Shown here: positions 40,423-51,360 of the stretch, piece after piece
Position numbering within the stretch: the first letter of the stretch is position 1
How the letters are laid out: each line of letters starts with the position of its first letter
NCBI GenBank assembly: GCA_022009795.1
Contig: CP091724.1
Coordinates: 682,001 to 746,000 of the forward strand
Source: Anaerotruncus sp.
Lineage (GTDB): Bacteria; Bacillota; Clostridia; Oscillospirales; Acutalibacteraceae
DNA: 64,000 bases
Reading direction: 5' to 3'
Translations under genes and position numbers: made by a program
The notes under the pieces: generated by a model
What the model was told of the DNA's origin: nothing
The model's input: the letters and a program-made list of their open reading frames with translations, nothing else
Databases searched by the model: none

Positions 40423-42568
40423 TTAGAACACATCTGTTTCTTCAATCTTTTTATTAAAGAATCTGATGGGCTTTCTGAAAGGAATTTTGAGAACAAGCCC
40501 AATAAGCAAGGCAATTAAGATATATGCACTGAGTTTGAGCAAATCAAGCCAATAATCACCGCCGTAAGTGCCGCAAACACATTCGCGCATTGCGTTGATA
40601 ACAAAGGTGTAAGGCAAATACGGATTTATTGCCTGGAAAAACTTAGGAGTAACATCTATCGGGAATGTGCCGCCGGAGCCGCCGATTTGAATAACAAGCA
40701 GCACAACAACCGCAGCCTTACCTATATCGCCAAAGGTGTATGCAAGCGAATAAATGAGCATTGCATAAACAACTGCGGCAAAGCACCCGGCAAATATGAA
40801 CTTAACCGGATGATAGCATTGAATGCCGAGGAAGTACAAATCACCGAGACAAACAATCAATGCCTGAACTATCGCAAACGCAACAAACAGCAGTCCCCTT
40901 CCGAAATATTCCTGATACGGCTTTATGGGAGCACCGAGCTCTTTTTTATGCTTAACATTGGTATTTATGATTGCGATCAGAATAACAGCACCGACCCAAA
41001 TGGCAAGCGTGCTGTAAAACGGTGCCATTGCGGAGCCGTAATTATCAATACCGTATATTTTATCTGTTTCAACCTGTACGGGGCAAGCAATAAATTCGCC
41101 AAGCTTATCTGCATTTTCACTCATAACATTAAGAAATGTGTTAAATTCCTCGCTGTTGCTGAGAGTGTCTATTTTTTCGCTGAGATTATCAAGCTCATTT
41201 TCAAAGTTTTTAAGCATTGATTGAAGTGAACCGAACATACCCACGCCCGAATCAAGCGAAGCGTTGAGCGCCTTAATCAAGGAATCGATTGTGGGCACAT
41301 CATCATCCAAAAGCGAAATCATTTTGGAAGCACTTGAAAGCGTGTTAAGAAGGTTTGAAACCATCTTTTTCCGCCTGCGGCTTAACATTGTCGTTAAAAT
41401 CATCTGTTGAAGCTTTAATGGAAGCGGAAACAGACCTGATTGACGCCGCTATATCAGAAAGCTTACCGTCATATGCACCGTTTGCTGCGTCATTGAGCTT
41501 CGCACCGAGATCACGCAAAGTTGCTGCATTTTCGGTGAGCGTTTTAATAATATCATTAATAGCCGTTATCGGATCGGGCAAATTATCGTTCATCTGCTTA
41601 AGCATTGTGCAAACCGTGTCCATAACCGTTGCCATATTCGTGCAGGTTTGCGCTGCGGTTTTAAGCACCTCCACAGAAGATTGATCAGGCTTGAAATTTT
41701 CCACCATGCTTGCGGCATCATCAAGATTTGTTACCATGCCGTTCATGAGAGTTGCGATATTATCGATAACGCCCGAAACGGAAGTTTGAGTTATTTTAAC
41801 AACGTCCGTGGTATCGTTTATAACATCGTTTGTGCCGTTTAAAAGGTTTTCGAGCTTTTCGCTGTTTACCGAGTCACCGAGCTGTTTTTGTTAAATTTGT
41901 GATATCAGTAAAAGCCGTCTATCGAATTGTTTAAATCGGAAACAGCGTTTTTTTGGCCTCATTGATTTCCTGAGTGATTTTACTGAAAAGAGCTCCGCCT
42001 GAAATATCGTTTTCATCAAGAACAAAGCCGAAGACCTGATTCATAAGATTAACAATCGTTGTGATAAATGATTCATTTACCTCAGTTTGAACAGTCTGCA
42101 CAACTTTATCGGTTATTTTTAGTTGCAATGGCATTCTTCTTTTTCATTTGCATAATAAACAATTTGCGGCTGCTCAAATTTGCTGCTCATAATACTTGTT
42201 AGTGAATTACTGAATCCTGACGGTATTTCTATTGCAGCATAGTATTTACCCGCTTTAACGCCGTTTATGCCCTCTTCTTTTGAAACAAACTGCCAATCGA
42301 TTGATTTATTTGCTTTAAGGTTTGAAACAATTTGGTTGCCCACATCAACGGTGAAGGTTTTAATAACCGCACCCTCATCATCATTGATAACGGCAACCTG
42401 CATATTGCCCGTGCTGCCGTACGGATCCCAGTTTGCATAAATATTAAACCATGCATAAAGCGACGGCAAAACCGCAAGGCCTATAGCTAAAATAATCGCC
42501 ATCGAATTTCTGAAGATTTTTTTTATATCTCTTCTGAATATTTTAAATATCATCTTCATCGTCTTCAT
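40423..42568 (-). CDS. YhgE/Pip domain membrane protein, frameshifted
   Basis: Large membrane protein of the YhgE/Pip (phage infection protein) family, related to ABC-2 exporters. The N-terminal TM and extracytoplasmic start are MAIILAIGLAVLPSLYAWFN and IYANWDPYGSTGNMQVAVIN then DDEG. A long helical exported region of low complexity follows (ETAALRDLGAKLNDAANGAY-like, seen as NAATLRDLGAKLNDAANGAY), and six C-terminal TMs end at IPFRKPIRFFNKKIEETDVF. Breaks near 42120, 41930, 41890 and 41370. About 715 codons. It overlaps the upstream gene by about 25 bases; start ATG at 42568 or 42559. Confidence 0.85.
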
Positions 42569-43046
42569 CCTCCGAGTCTTCTTCGTTTCGGACTTCCTCT
42601 TCGTCATCCTCGCTCATACCAAAATCAATTTGCTCAACATTATCAAGATAAGGAAGCACTTTTTCAACAACAAGCGATTTACAATAATCCGCCACCAGGA
42701 AGAATCCGACATCCAAAAAAATTAAGACAATCCAAAATGAAAGCCAAAGCATTTTGCTGCCGAATTTGGTGCCGCAGATAATTGCAACAATCGAAAAAGC
42801 AATAAAAACAACAAATGCAATAACTTTTAACCAAAAAATTATCCTAAACCCTCTGGCGCAACGCTTATGCAATTCATCACAAAGCAAAAAATATTTTTGG
42901 GTTATAAGCTTTTCAAATTCCGAAGCACTGTGTGCGCGTGTATATTGACCGAATTGATCTTTAATATTCTTACGCCCGGAACGACTTAAACGCATACTTG
43001 AATAAGGATTCAAATAATCTGCAGCGCCGTCTCTTCTGTTAATCAT
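42543..43046 (-). CDS. Small membrane protein with acidic tail
   Basis: Unrecognised, intact, 167 aa from ATG at 43046, which has GGAGGTG upstream. A polar N-terminus (RRDGAADYLNPYSSMRLSRS) leads to two membrane helices (VIAFVVFIAFSIVAIICGTK and MLWLSFWIVLIFLDVGFFLV) and a strongly acidic tail (SEDDEEEVRNEEDSEDEDDE). It overlaps the following YhgE/Pip gene, so the two are probably translated together and may cooperate at the membrane. Confidence 0.65.
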   Translation of the reverse strand: MINRRDGAADYLNPYSSMRLSRSGRKNIKDQFGQYTRAHSASEFEKLITQKYFLLCDELHKRCARGFRIIFWLKVIAFVVFIAFSIVAIICGTKFGSKMLWLSFWIVLIFLDVGFFLVADYCKSLVVEKVLPYLDNVEQIDFGMSEDDEEEVRNEEDSEDEDDEDDI

Positions 43047-43224
43047 CTGCACACCTCCGTTAATATTAAGCGGCACAAACCTATGCCGCCCACCGGTATA
43101 CTTATAATACGATATTACTCTTAAGCTGTAAATATACAAATTGTTAAATTCAAATCAACTGTTTGGATATTTTTGTTTACTTTGAAATTTAGCTTTTACA
43201 AAAACTCTTTTTGCCAAAAAGAGC

Positions 43225-43257
43225 GCAAAAAGGCAACACCCATTGGGCGCTGCCTTC
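43225..43257 (-). terminator. Terminator downstream of metK
   Basis: Minus-strand AAGGCAGCGCCC and GGGTGTTGCCTT pair with one mismatch around AAT and are followed by TTTTTG. Confidence 0.65.
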
Positions 43258-43299
43258 TTATCGGATATTACATATATTTTTTTGATTTCATTAACCATA

Positions 43300-44448
43300 T
43301 CAAGCTTTTTCCCAAGATACGCCCAAATCTTCACGACCCATATGACCGTAAGCAGCAAGCTTTTCATAAATGGGCTTTCTTAAATCAAGCTTATCAATGA
43401 TAGCCGCAGGTCTGAGGTCAAACACTTTATTGACGATTTCTCCGATTTCTTCATCGGATTTTTTACCTGTGCCGAAAGTGTCAACCATAACGGAAACAGG
43501 CTTTGCAACGCCGATGGCATATGCAAGCTCAACCTCGCATTTATCCGCAAGGCCCGATGCGACAATATTTTTTGCAACCCATCTTGATGCGTAAGCGGCA
43601 CTTCTGTCTACCTTAGTGGGGTCTTTACCGCTGAAAGCGCCGCCGCCGTGGCGAGCATATCCGCCGTATGTATCAACGATTATCTTTCTGCCCGTTAAGC
43701 CACTGTCTCCCTGCGGGCCGCCAACAACGAATCGGCCTGTGGGATTAACATAAAACACAGTATTCTCATCAATATATTCGTCAGGAATAGTTGTTTTGAT
43801 AACCTTTTCGATTATATCCTTTTTAAGCTGTTCAAGCGAAACGGAAGCACTGTGCTGACTTGAAACAACAACAGCGGTAACCTTGCACGGCTTACCGTTA
43901 TCATACTCAACCGTTACCTGAGTTTTACCGTCCGGATAAAGATAAGGCAAAGTGCCGTTTTCGCGAACCTCGGTAAGCTTAAGAGCAAGCTTGTGAGCAA
44001 GGCTTATCGGAAGCGGCATAAGCTCTGCGGTTTCATTGCAGGCATAGCCGAACATCATGCCCTGATCGCCGGCACCGTTTTCATTATACTTATCGGTTTC
44101 ATCATTTTTCATTTCATATGATTTATCAACGCCGAGCGCAATATCAGGGCTTTGCTTATCAAGAGAAACGAGGATAGCACAGTTTTCACCGTCAAATCCT
44201 TTTTCGCCGCCGTCATAGCCGATATCACAAATTGTTTTTCTTACGATTGCAGGAATATCAACCTGGGCATTTGATGAGATTTCACCCATAATATGAACCT
44301 GGCCGGTTGTGCAGGTTGTTTCGCAGGCAACACGGCTTTGCGGATCTTGTGCAAGCATAGCATCAAGAATTGCATCAGAAATTTGATCGCAAATTTTATC
44401 GGGATGCCCTTTTGTTACCGATTCACTTGTGAATAATGATTTAGACAT
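43300..44448 (-). CDS. metK: S-adenosylmethionine synthetase
   Basis: Makes SAM from methionine and ATP. Intact, 382 aa. Characteristic segments are LFTSESVTKGHPDKICDQIS, GEISSNAQVDIPAIVRKTIC, NGAGDQGMMFGYACNETAEL, NPTGRFVVGGPQGDSGLTGR and GGGAFSGKDPTKVDRSAAYA. The start follows AGGAGGATATAT. Expression is set by the S-box leader upstream, which closes a feedback loop on SAM. Confidence 0.98.
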   Translation of the reverse strand: MSKSLFTSESVTKGHPDKICDQISDAILDAMLAQDPQSRVACETTCTTGQVHIMGEISSNAQVDIPAIVRKTICDIGYDGGEKGFDGENCAILVSLDKQSPDIALGVDKSYEMKNDETDKYNENGAGDQGMMFGYACNETAELMPLPISLAHKLALKLTEVRENGTLPYLYPDGKTQVTVEYDNGKPCKVTAVVVSSQHSASVSLEQLKKDIIEKVIKTTIPDEYIDENTVFYVNPTGRFVVGGPQGDSGLTGRKIIVDTYGGYARHGGGAFSGKDPTKVDRSAAYASRWVAKNIVASGLADKCEVELAYAIGVAKPVSVMVDTFGTGKKSDEEIGEIVNKVFDLRPAAIIDKLDLRKPIYEKLAAYGHMGREDLGVSWEKA

Positions 44449-44540
44449 ATATATCCTCCTTAGACTGAGCCCTCGATAAGAGGTGTAATATTAACACTAA
44501 CGCTTAAAACCGCTTACCGGGTAAAAAAAGCAATAAAAAA

Positions 44541-44662
44541 GCACACTCCGAGCAGAGTGTGCGAAAAACTCATCGCTCGGAAAATCCGCGGGAATTAGCA
44601 CCTTGCAAGTGCAGGTTGCTGTGGCATCAAAGGGCCCGTCCCTAAACCACTCTTGATAAGGT
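44541..44662 (-). promoter_or_regulatory. SAM-I (S-box) riboswitch with terminator
   Basis: On the minus strand the leader reads CTTATCAAGAGTGG, then AGGGACGGGCCCTTTGATGCC, ACAGCAACC, and GGTGCTAATTCC, the conserved S-box core in order. It ends in CGAGCGATGAG, and a strong terminator stem GCACACTC/GAGTGTGC with TTTTTTATT lies at 44563-44535. The arrangement predicts termination at high SAM, upstream of metK. The aptamer spans about 44660-44570. Confidence 0.95.
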
Positions 44663-44680
44663 TAATATTAATTTGCATAT

Positions 44681-44710
44681 ATAATAACTCATTTGTGCAT
44701 AAATTGTCAA
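44681..44710 (-). promoter_or_regulatory. Promoter of the S-box-metK transcript
   Basis: Minus-strand TTGACA (44710-44705), 18 bases, TATTAT (44686-44681), about 20 bases before the aptamer. Confidence 0.65.
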
Positions 44711-44793
44711 CACCCAACCCAAGTTTTTTTGAAACATTTAACAAAAAAAAGGCTTACACATTCGCACAAATTTATAATTTTTTTATTATTATG

Positions 44794-44823
44794 TTGTTTT
44801 TTTGTTTAGAAATAGTTTATAAT
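44794..44823 (+). promoter_or_regulatory. Promoter of the SDR gene
   Basis: TTGTTT (44794-44799), 18 bases, TATAAT (44818-44823), with AAGGAGGAAATACA before the ATG at 44869. Confidence 0.5.
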
Positions 44824-44868
44824 ATGCTTTGTAAATTTTTTTACATATTTCTTTAAGGAGGAAATACA

Positions 44869-46438
44869 ATGGCAAAGAAAAACCGTATTCATTACCGGCG
44901 GTACCGGTAATATGGGCTGGGCTGCCGTTCAGGAAATGCTCAAAAAAAGTCCAACGAAATCAATATTAAAATGCTTGCCAGAAAAAAAGTGCTAAGAATG
45001 AGGAGCTGTTAAAGCACATCATTGCTAAGCCTAATGTTAAAAGTTATTTGGGGCGATCTTCTTGATTACGATGCAATCCTTGAAGGTGTAACGGGTTCCG
45101 ATTATGTTCTTCATGTCGGCGGCATGGTTTCACCAACTGCGGACTGGAAGCCCTATAAAACACAAAAAAACAAATATCGGAGCCGCTCAGAACATCTGCA
45201 AAGCAGTTCTTGCTCAGCCGAATAAAGATGATATTAAGGTTTGCTACATAGGCACCGTTGCAGAAACCGGCGATCGCAACTATCCCATTCACTGGGGTCG
45301 CTGCGGAGATCCGATCAAAATTTCCATTTATGACCACTATGCAGTTTCAAAGACTGTTGCAGAGCGCACTTTCGTTGAAAGCGGAATCAAGAATTGGGTT
45401 GTAATGCGCCAGAGCGGTATTCTTTACCCCAACATTCTTAAAAATATGGATCCCATCATGTTCCATGTTCCGATCAACGGCGTTCTTGAATGGTGCACTG
45501 TTGAGGATTCGGGCAGACTTATGTGCAACCTCGTTACAGAAGATGCCGCAGGTCACCTCGGCTCGGATTTCTGGAACCACTTCTTCAACATCGGTTCCGG
45601 TAAGGAATACAGAATTTCCAACTATGAATTTGAAAAGCTTCTTCTCGGCACGCTTGGCCTTGCAGGCCCCGAAAAGCTCTTTGAACCCAACTGGTTTATC
45701 ACAAAGAACTTCCACGGTCAGTTCTATGCAGACGGCGACAAGCTTGAAAACTTCCTTCACTTCCGTGAAAATCTTCCGATTCAGGATTATTTCAACCGTC
45801 TTGCAGATCAAGTTGAATTTTATTTCAAAATACCGAGATATCTTCCGAAGAATCTTGTTGCGGCATGCGCAAAGCCCTTCATGAAAAAAATCGCTTCCAC
45901 TCCCGGCTTCGGCACTCTTGATTGGGTTGCAACAAACGAGCCCAACCGTATGAGCGCATACTATGGCTCTAAGGCAGAGTGGGAAAAGATTCCTTCAAAG
46001 TGGGAAGACTTCGAAATCATCAAGTTTGATAAGGATAACAGCGCAGCTGAGCAGTTCAAGCTTGACCACGGCTATGATGAGTCAAAGCCCGAATCAGAGC
46101 TTGATATCAACGATATGAAGCAGGCTGCAAAATTCCGCGGCGGTGAGTGCCTCTCCGACACAATGACTAAGGGCGATTTGGCTACAAAGCTTAAATGGAA
46201 ATGCGGTTACTGCGGTGCAGAATTCGAAGCAAGCCCTGCTCTTATTCTCCTTGGCGGTCACTGGTGCCCCGAATGCTTCATTCCTCAAAAGTCTTGGGAT
46301 TACGATTCAATCGCAAAAACAAACCCGTTCTTCGCACAGGTTTGGTATCCCAACCACACTAAGGAAGAAAACAACAAATATGACTTTGATGAGCTCTTCC
46401 ACATTGACGGCGTAGCTTGGGACGATATTAAGAGATAA
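44869..46438 (+). CDS. NAD-dependent epimerase-like SDR with C-terminal Cys4 finger, frameshifted
   Basis: Extended short-chain dehydrogenase fold: the dinucleotide motif TVFITGGTGNMGWAAVQEML near the start, YVLHVGGMVSPTADW, and the catalytic-like YDHYAVSKTVAERTFVESGI (YxxxK seen as YAVSK) followed by VMRQSGILYP. About 200 residues later the fold gives way to a C-terminal domain with KCGYCGAEFEASPALILLGG and HWCPECF, a Cys4 zinc-ribbon-like module. Breaks in the first 320 bases (near 44885, 44950, 44990, 45045, 45170), then one clean 444-residue frame. About 522 codons. Substrate unknown. Confidence 0.8.
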
Positions 46439-46458
46439 TCTTAATTAATCAAATTATT

Positions 46459-46489
46459 AAAGGGAAACGCAAAAAGCGTTTCCCTTTTT
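46459..46489 (+). terminator. Terminator after the SDR gene
   Basis: AAGGGAAACGC and GCGTTTCCCTT pair around AAAAA, followed by TTTC. Confidence 0.85.
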
Positions 46490-46543
46490 CTTATACTTTC
46501 CATAAATTATAAACAGAAGAATAAGCAATCAAATGTGGCACAG

Positions 46544-46573
46544 AAAAAGCGCTCGGATATTATCCGAGCGCTG
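46544..46573 (-). terminator. Terminator of the ara-L,D-transpeptidase transcript
   Basis: Minus-strand AGCGCTCGGATA and TATCCGAGCGCT form a 12-base stem followed by TTTTTCTG. Confidence 0.8.
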
Positions 46574-46642
46574 CGTTTCTTTTTGTTGATTTGACTTTTG
46601 GACTGCGTTATATACTTCAACCGGTTGGCTCCGCCCCGTCGT

Positions 46643-47413
46643 TTAATTATTCCATGGGTTATTTTTTTATCAGGGTCTGTAGGGTCCCAATTGCGCTTAA
46701 CCGTGTCCGAGGTGTCAATTTTAATTGCGCTCGGCTTTGCAAGCGGTTCTTTTTTATCACTGTCATACATTTCAACGGTGGTTTTTGTGGGGCAGTTATC
46801 GTAAATCCACTTAGCGTCGGCAACCGAAAGCCTTATGCAGCCGGCCGATGCGGGCACACCGAGTTTATTATACTCATCATATTCAAGAGTGTCCTTACTT
46901 TTCTCAAAATATGGAACGGAATGGAAAAGAATATGGCCAGTTATCCTTGTTGCATATTGACCGTAAACATTTCCTTCAAGCAAGCGCCAAGTATATTTAT
47001 CGCTTGTTTTGAATGTGCCTGACGGAGTGTTGCCCTCTTTACCTACGGAGCACACCATTGCCTTAACGGGAACGGTATATTCGCCGCTGTCGTCCTGCTT
47101 ATAAATTATAACGATATTTTTGAGTTTTATTAACCTTAATAAGATAAGGCATGCTTGACGATGTGCCGTTATTATTGCCTTGCGGTTCTTTTTCCGTTGT
47201 GGGCTTGGTTGTTGTTTGCTTAACGGAGCATTCGGCGGTTGATGCCGCAGGTGTTTTCGATTTTGCAGAAGCCGAAGCCGATGAAACGGATTTATAAGAA
47301 ATCTTTTCACCTTTTAAATTAACAAACTGCTTTGCAAACACCGAGTAAGCACTTGCGGCAACGGCGATGCAGGCAATGACCGCCATGCAAATGACGAATG
47401 GTTTCTTTTTCAT
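46643..47413 (-). CDS. L,D-transpeptidase (YkuD), membrane-anchored, frameshifted
   Basis: Cross-links or modifies peptidoglycan outside the membrane. An N-terminal anchor (FVICMAVIACIAVAASAYSV) and a Ser/Thr/Lys-rich linker precede the YkuD domain. The catalytic motif is present: HILFHSVPY, then LGVPASAGCIRLSVADAKWI with the Cys nucleophile. One shift near 47115. The open frame would run through the downstream terminator to 46507; adding one base in the A7 run near 46665 gives the more typical ending DPTDPD...NNPWNN and a stop at 46643, which I prefer. The ATG immediately follows the araD stop. Confidence 0.87.
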
Positions 47414-48131
47414 CTAATTCTCCTCGGATTGACCGTAATAAGCGTTTTTTCCATGCTTCCTTTGATAGTGCTTTTCAAGCAAATATTCTTCAATGCCGAT
47501 ATCGGAGTCTTTATCAAACGCAGCAATGTGCTCCGTGCGCGAAGCCATTTTGCATACCTCTTCCAAAATAAGAGCATTTTCAACGGCTTTAAACGGGTCT
47601 TTACCCCCATGTGAACGGGCCGTGCCTGTGCACAAGCACGGCAGGACGTTCAAGCGGAGAAATTCCGCGGCTTTCAAGCTCCTCGGCAATCACTTTGCCT
47701 GTATTAAGCTCATATTCGCCGTTTACCTCGACTTCGGTAAGCCCTCTGGCACATGGTACGGCGCCGTTTGCAAAATCAGCATGAGTTGTGCCGTAAGCCG
47801 GAACATCACGGCCAGCCTGAGCCCAGGCGCACGCCCAGCTTGAATGAGTGTGCGCTATTCCGCCGATTTCGGGAAAGCGATTATAAAGCTCCAAATGCGT
47901 TGGGGTATCGGACGAAGGATTCAACTTACCCTCAATCTTTTCACCGCTCAGGCTCATAACAACCATATCATCGGCGGTCATTTTATCGTAAGGCACACCG
48001 GAGGGCTTAATAACAAACAAGCCTTTTTTTCTGTCAACAGCCGAAACATTGCCCCAAGTGAGCACAACAAGTCCGTACTCCTTGAGCTGCATATTGGCTT
48101 CATAAACCTTCTGTTTCAATTCCTCAAGCAT
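47414..48131 (-). CDS. araD: L-ribulose-5-phosphate 4-epimerase, frameshifted
   Basis: Converts L-ribulose-5-phosphate to D-xylulose-5-phosphate. Class II aldolase/epimerase motifs: VVLTWGNVSAVDRKKGLFVI, KPSGVPYDKM, the zinc ligands in GGIAHTHSSWACAWAQAGRD and VLVHRHGPFTWGKDPFKAVE. One shift near 47610. SD GAGGATTAAACA precedes ATG at 48131. About 239 codons. Third gene of araBAD here. Confidence 0.95.
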
Positions 48132-48201
48132 TGTTTAATCCTCAATTCATATGCAGCCTGTATGCCACATCGTTATAGAAAAAGTTCTTTTTCTGAATTC
48201 C

Positions 48202-49622
48202 TCAATATTTGTATTTTTCGCCGATATGAATAAATTCAATTCCCATAATTTCAGCGAAATCGCGCATGTTGTCTGCGGTGAGGCTGTAAGAGAGCACGCT
48301 GTGGTGCGCGCCGCCCGCATAAATCCAAGCCTCGGCAGAGGTTTGAAGATTCGGAAGCGGCTTCCAAAGCACGCCTGCAACGGGCAAATTAGGCATATCG
48401 TTTATCTGCTCTTTGCACTCAACATCATTGCAGATAAGGCGAAGTCTGTCGCCCATATCAACAAGAGTGACCACAATGCCCTTGCCTGTTTGAGCTTTAA
48501 ACACAAGCCTTGCGGGGTCTTCCCTGTCGCCGATACCGAGCGGATGCACCTGAATTTTAGGTGTTTCAGCTGCGCATTGCGGGCTGACCTCAAGCATGTG
48601 CGAACCGAGCAGCATTTCGTTGCCGGGCTCAAAGTGATACGTATAATCTTCCATAAAAACGGTGCCGCCGTTTAAGCCCTCCGCCATGGAGGTCATAACC
48701 CGGAGCATTGCGGCAACCTTCCAGTCGCCTTCAGCACCGAAGCCGTAGCCCTGCCGCATTAAATCCTGAGCGGCAAGACCGGGCAATTGGCGAAGACCCT
48801 GCAAATCCTCAAAATTAGTGTGGAAAGCATTGAAACCGCGCTCATCAAGGAATTTCTTGATGGCAACCTCTTCCCTCGCCTGATATCTTACGGAGTTGAT
48901 ATTATCGGTGTCCATAATATAATTCTTTTCATATTCCGCCATTTGAGCATCTATTTCATCATCGGTAACGGCGTCAACATATTTAATGATATCGCCCACG
49001 CCGTAATGGTCTACCTGCCATCCGAGTTTGATTTGTGCTTCAACCTTATCGCCGTCTGTAACGGCAACATTGCGCATATTATCAGAAATACGGAGCACAT
49101 GAACTCGCTTTGACTCGGCAGCACCTATTGCCGCCCTGATCCATGTTTCCATTTTGCTTTGAAAAGTCTCGTCCTTCCAATAGCCGGCAACAACCTTTCT
49201 TTTTAAGCCTCATTCTTGCGGCGATATAGCCGTGTTCTCTGTCGCCGTGAGCAGATTGATTCAGATTCATGAAATACATATCAATATCCTGCCAAGGAAT
49301 ATCGCGGTTATATTGAGTGTTTATATGAAGATATGGCTTTTGCAGTGCATTAAATCCCGCAATCCATGCTTTTGACGGCGAAAAGGTGTGCATCCAAGTA
49401 ATAACGCCGGCGCAATTATCGCAGGAATTTGCTGCCTGCATAACATCCAAAATCTCTTTTGATGTTTTAACACAGGGCTTTGCCGTGATTTTGCACGGCA
49501 TTTTTTTGCTCCATTCGGCGCACATTTCGGCAGCGTGCGAATCAATAGTTTCAAAAATATCTTCGCCGTAAAGGAACTGCGTGCCCACAACAAACCAAAA
49601 TTCATAATCTTTTTAATGCCAT
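48202..49622 (-). CDS. araA: L-arabinose isomerase, frameshifted
   Basis: Isomerises L-arabinose to L-ribulose. Repaired start KDYEFWFVVGTQFLYGED, then NCAGVITWMHTFSPSKAWIA, HINTQYNRDIPWQDIDMYFM, and the metal and active-site Glu regions YGFGAEGDWKVAAMLRVMTS and GTVFMEDYTYHFEPGNEMLL. C-terminal YAGGAHHSVLSYSLTADNMR. Shifts near 49610 and 49200. ATG at 49622 is inferred across an A-run break. About 473 codons, normal. Confidence 0.95.
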
Positions 49623-49683
49623 AATTTTTATACCACCCGTATCAAAGATTTTCGGCGGCGGCTCTTTGAGCCGCAAAGCCTTT

Positions 49684-51229
49684 TTATAATTTTTCCATAA
49701 AGCGCTCAAATCCGATTGCATCGCTTTCAATAGGATTTATAACGGATTTTTCGGAATTTGCAAAAACGATATTATCGAGATAATCGGCAAGCGACACATT
49801 GCCTTTTCGCTCTGAGTATTTTGCAAGCACGGCAATGCCCCACGCACCGCCCTCACCCGCCGTTTCGGTAACCGCAACGGGAGTTTTCAGCGCGCCTGCA
49901 AGAAGCTGCTGACCGACTTTTTTTGTTTTAAACAAACCACCGTGACCCATAAGCACATCTATGCTCACATTTTCTTTCTTCAAAATATCCATTCCGATTT
50001 TAAGAGTTGCAAGTGCCGAATAAATCTGCGATCTGAAAAAAAGTTTGCAAGACTAAATTCACTGCCGCGCCCACGAACAAACATCGGCCTGCCATCCTCA
50101 AGATGAGAAACGGGTTCGCCCGAAAACAAGTTATAATTTACAAGCCCGCCGCAATCCGCATTGCCGCCGAGCGCGGCATTATAAAAAGCAGATCGTAAGC
50201 CTGCGGCTTTGTTATTTTTGCACCCGCCGCAAGTGCAAATTCATAAAACACGGAAACCCAATAATCAAGATCCGTGCAGCAATTGTTGCAATGCACCATT
50301 GCAACATCGGCACCGGCAGGAGTTGTGACGATATCTATTTCCTCGTGCACATTTTTAAGCGGCTTTTCAAGCACTACCATTGAAAATATGGATGTGCCCG
50401 CCGAAACATTGCCTGTTTTTATTCTTACACTGTCCGTAGCCACCATGCCTGTACCGGCATCTCCCTCGGGCGGGCAAAGGGGTATGCCCGGTTGCAAGGT
50501 GCCGGACGGATCAAGCAGCTTTGCGCCTTTTTCACTGAGGTTTCCCGCATTTTTCGCCTGCAACAAGCACGCGCGGCAAAATATCCTTAATATTCCAAGG
50601 CATCGCTTTAATTTCCGGAATATCGGAAAACAAAGCAAGCATTTCCGCATTATAATCAAGCGAAGCGCTGTTTATCGGAAACATTCCGGAGGCTTCACCG
50701 ATGCCGACTGCCCTTTCGCCCGTAAGCTGCCAATGAACATAGCCTGCAAGCGTTGTTAGATAATCAATATCGGCAACATGGCTTTCGCCGTTGAGCACCG
50801 CCTGATAAAGATGAGCAATACTCCACCTTTGCGGAATATTAAAATCAAAAAGCTTTGTAAGCTTTTCCGCAGCCGCGGCCGTGGTGGTGTTGCGCCATGT
50901 TCTGAATTCAGAAAGCTGATTTCCGTTTTTTTATCAAAAGGAAGATAGCCGTGCATCATTGCCGAAAATCCGATTGAAGAAAGCGTTTTTTTATTCTTGA
51001 GCCGAATTTTTTTCAGCGCCACGTCGTTAAGCTCGGCATAAGCGCTTTGAATACCATGCCAAACCTCTTCGAGGTTATAGGTCCAATATCCGTTTTTAAA
51101 TTCATTTTCCCAATTAAAGCCGCCGGATGCAAGCACGGTGCAATCATCCGCTATCAACACAGCCTTAATTCTTGTGGATCCAAGCTCTATTCCGAGAGCT
51201 TCACTGCCGTTTAAAATGTAATCCTTCAT
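49684..51229 (-). CDS. araB: L-ribulokinase (FGGY family), frameshifted
   Basis: Phosphorylates L-ribulose in the arabinose pathway. N-terminal FGGY phosphate loop ALGIELGSTRIKAVLIADDC; GFSAMMHGYLPFD; central DYLTTLAGYVHWQLTGERAV and GIGEASGMFPIN; CPPEGDAGTGMVATDSV region; C-terminal VLMGHGGLFKTKKVGQQLLA and TETAGEGGAWGIAVLA. Shifts near 50930, 50560, 50165 and 50035. SD GGAGGAACTT precedes ATG at 51229. About 515 codons. Assignment to L-ribulose instead of another pentulose rests on the araA/araD neighbours. Confidence 0.92.
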
Positions 51230-51254
51230 AAGTTCCTCCGAATGTTATACTGTA

Positions 51255-51283
51255 ATTTTACAATAGAAACACTCGATTTTCAA
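51255..51283 (-). promoter_or_regulatory. Promoter of the araBAD operon
   Basis: Minus-strand TTGAAA (51283-51278), 17 bases, TAAAAT (51260-51255), 26 bases before araB. A second TATAAT-like box lies further upstream (about 51290). Confidence 0.55.
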
Positions 51284-51360
51284 CTGTTATTATAAACTAA
51301 ATGAAACAAATATTTTTGCGGTTAAAAGAATAAAAAATTGCCCTTAACCGAAACAAATCA

